DNA of 64,000 nucleotides from Herbaspirillum robiniae (lineage in GTDB: Bacteria > Pseudomonadota > Gammaproteobacteria > Burkholderiales > Burkholderiaceae_D). The stretch is taken from the NCBI RefSeq assembly GCF_002213415.1, contig NZ_NJGU01000001.1, forward strand, positions 868,001 to 932,000, given 5' to 3'. A program made the position numbers and the translations under genes. Positions within the stretch are counted from its first letter, which is position 1; each line of letters opens with the position of its first letter. This document shows positions 63,498 to 64,000 of the stretch, in pieces. The notes under the pieces were generated by a model that saw nothing but the letters and a program-made list of their open reading frames with translations, searched no databases and had not been told where the DNA came from.

Positions 63498-64000
63498 ATG
63501 ACTGTTTCTTATGTAGTAAGCGGATTTGCCGTAGGACTGCTGGTCGGGCTGACCGGCGTCGGCGGCGGCTCGCTCATGACGCCCCTGCTCACCTTGCTGT
63601 TCGGCATCCACCCCAGCGTGGCGGTGGGCACCGACCTGGCCTTCGCCTCGGCCACCAAGACCGCCGGCACCTTCGCCCACCGTTTCAAGGGCACCGTGCG
63701 CTGGGACGTGGTCAGCCGCCTCTCCTACGGCGCCTTGCCGGCCGCCCTGGTGACCACGCTGCTGCTGAAGCATTTCGGCGCCGTCAGCGAAGGCATCAGC
63801 CTGGTGATCCGTTATTCCATCGCCGTCTCGGTGCTGCTGACCGTGGTTGCGCTGCTGTTTCGCAAGCGCATGCAGAACTGGCTCAATGCCCACCCCGACC
63901 GCCAGCTGCAGGGCGCGACCCTGCGCAACGCCACCATCGCCGCCGGCGCCGTGCTGGGCACGCTGGTCACGATTTCTTCGATCGGCGCGGGCGCCGTGGG
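63498..64000 (+). CDS. TauE/SafE family sulfite or organosulfur exporter (partial)
   Basis: The gene runs off the right edge; 167 codons are visible. Start ATG 63498 with GAGG upstream. MTVSYVVSGFAVGLLVGLTGVGGGSLMTPLLTLLFGIHPSVAVGTDLAFASATKTAG is the diagnostic first repeat of the family (GVGGG and the GTDL element). At least four helices are visible. Partner of the divergent CysB-type regulator, so a sulfur anion is the likely substrate. Confidence 0.92.
   Translation, partial: MTVSYVVSGFAVGLLVGLTGVGGGSLMTPLLTLLFGIHPSVAVGTDLAFASATKTAGTFAHRFKGTVRWDVVSRLSYGALPAALVTTLLLKHFGAVSEGISLVIRYSIAVSVLLTVVALLFRKRMQNWLNAHPDRQLQGATLRNATIAAGAVLGTLVTISSIGAGAV

Overview
The window is GC-rich, densely coded bacterial DNA. 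It looks like a betaproteobacterium of the Oxalobacteraceae, most likely Herbaspirillum or a close relative. This is an inference from gene content: EarP next to an EF-P carrying Arg32, a DUF3460 gene beside scpA, a GbsR-cydP-cydA-cydB-cydX operon, and many ABC uptake systems. No ribosomal RNA or species marker is present. It reads as chromosomal core plus accessory metabolism. No integrase, transposase, CRISPR array or phage structural gene was seen.

Left part (1-9.9 kb): the C-terminal part of a heavy-metal-type sensor kinase, an AI-2E family permease, and the cytochrome bd operon (GbsR-type regulator, CydP, CydA, CydB, CydX). A perfect FNR/ANR-type box and an 18-bp palindrome lie upstream of the cyd operon. 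Then come a DUF2867 protein, a Tat-exported SMP-30 lactonase behind a 24-bp inverted repeat, and the peroxide-responsive ohr/ohrR pair with a readable promoter and operator.

9.9-27 kb: earP-efp; a GntR regulator divergent from a D-erythronate dehydrogenase-like SDR; a methyltransferase; an operon of an ABC substrate-binding protein with mmsA and mmsB (valine/propionyl-type catabolism) divergent from a LysR regulator; a DJ-1/PfpI protein; a lone PLD-fold nuclease-like gene of visibly lower GC; an ECF sigma factor translationally coupled to a small membrane protein and a ferredoxin; an atypical SDR, a FAD monooxygenase and an enoyl-CoA hydratase.

27-36.6 kb: five tRNA genes (Ala-GGC twice, Glu-TTC three times) directly downstream of gltX, a DUF4399 protein, apbC divergent from metG, a GNAT acetyltransferase, and the methionine importer metQ-metN-metI.

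36.9-47.4 kb: a SorC-type regulator followed by glpD, a complete ugp-like ABC importer, an endonuclease/exonuclease/phosphatase-fold hydrolase, a HAD phosphatase and a Na/Pi cotransporter. Most genes overlap or nearly touch, so this reads as one pathway for taking up phosphorylated glycerol compounds, processing them and disposing of phosphate.

47.5-64 kb: a lipoprotein, a DUF3460 protein, scpA, panC-btuF, two paralogous outer-membrane beta-barrels, the vitamin B12 uptake operon btuB-btuC-btuD behind a clear cobalamin riboswitch, a cheZ-cheA pair, a CLC chloride channel with a long low-complexity tail, and a CysB-type LysR regulator divergent from a truncated TauE/SafE permease. All functional calls come from reading motifs and context; no database search was run.
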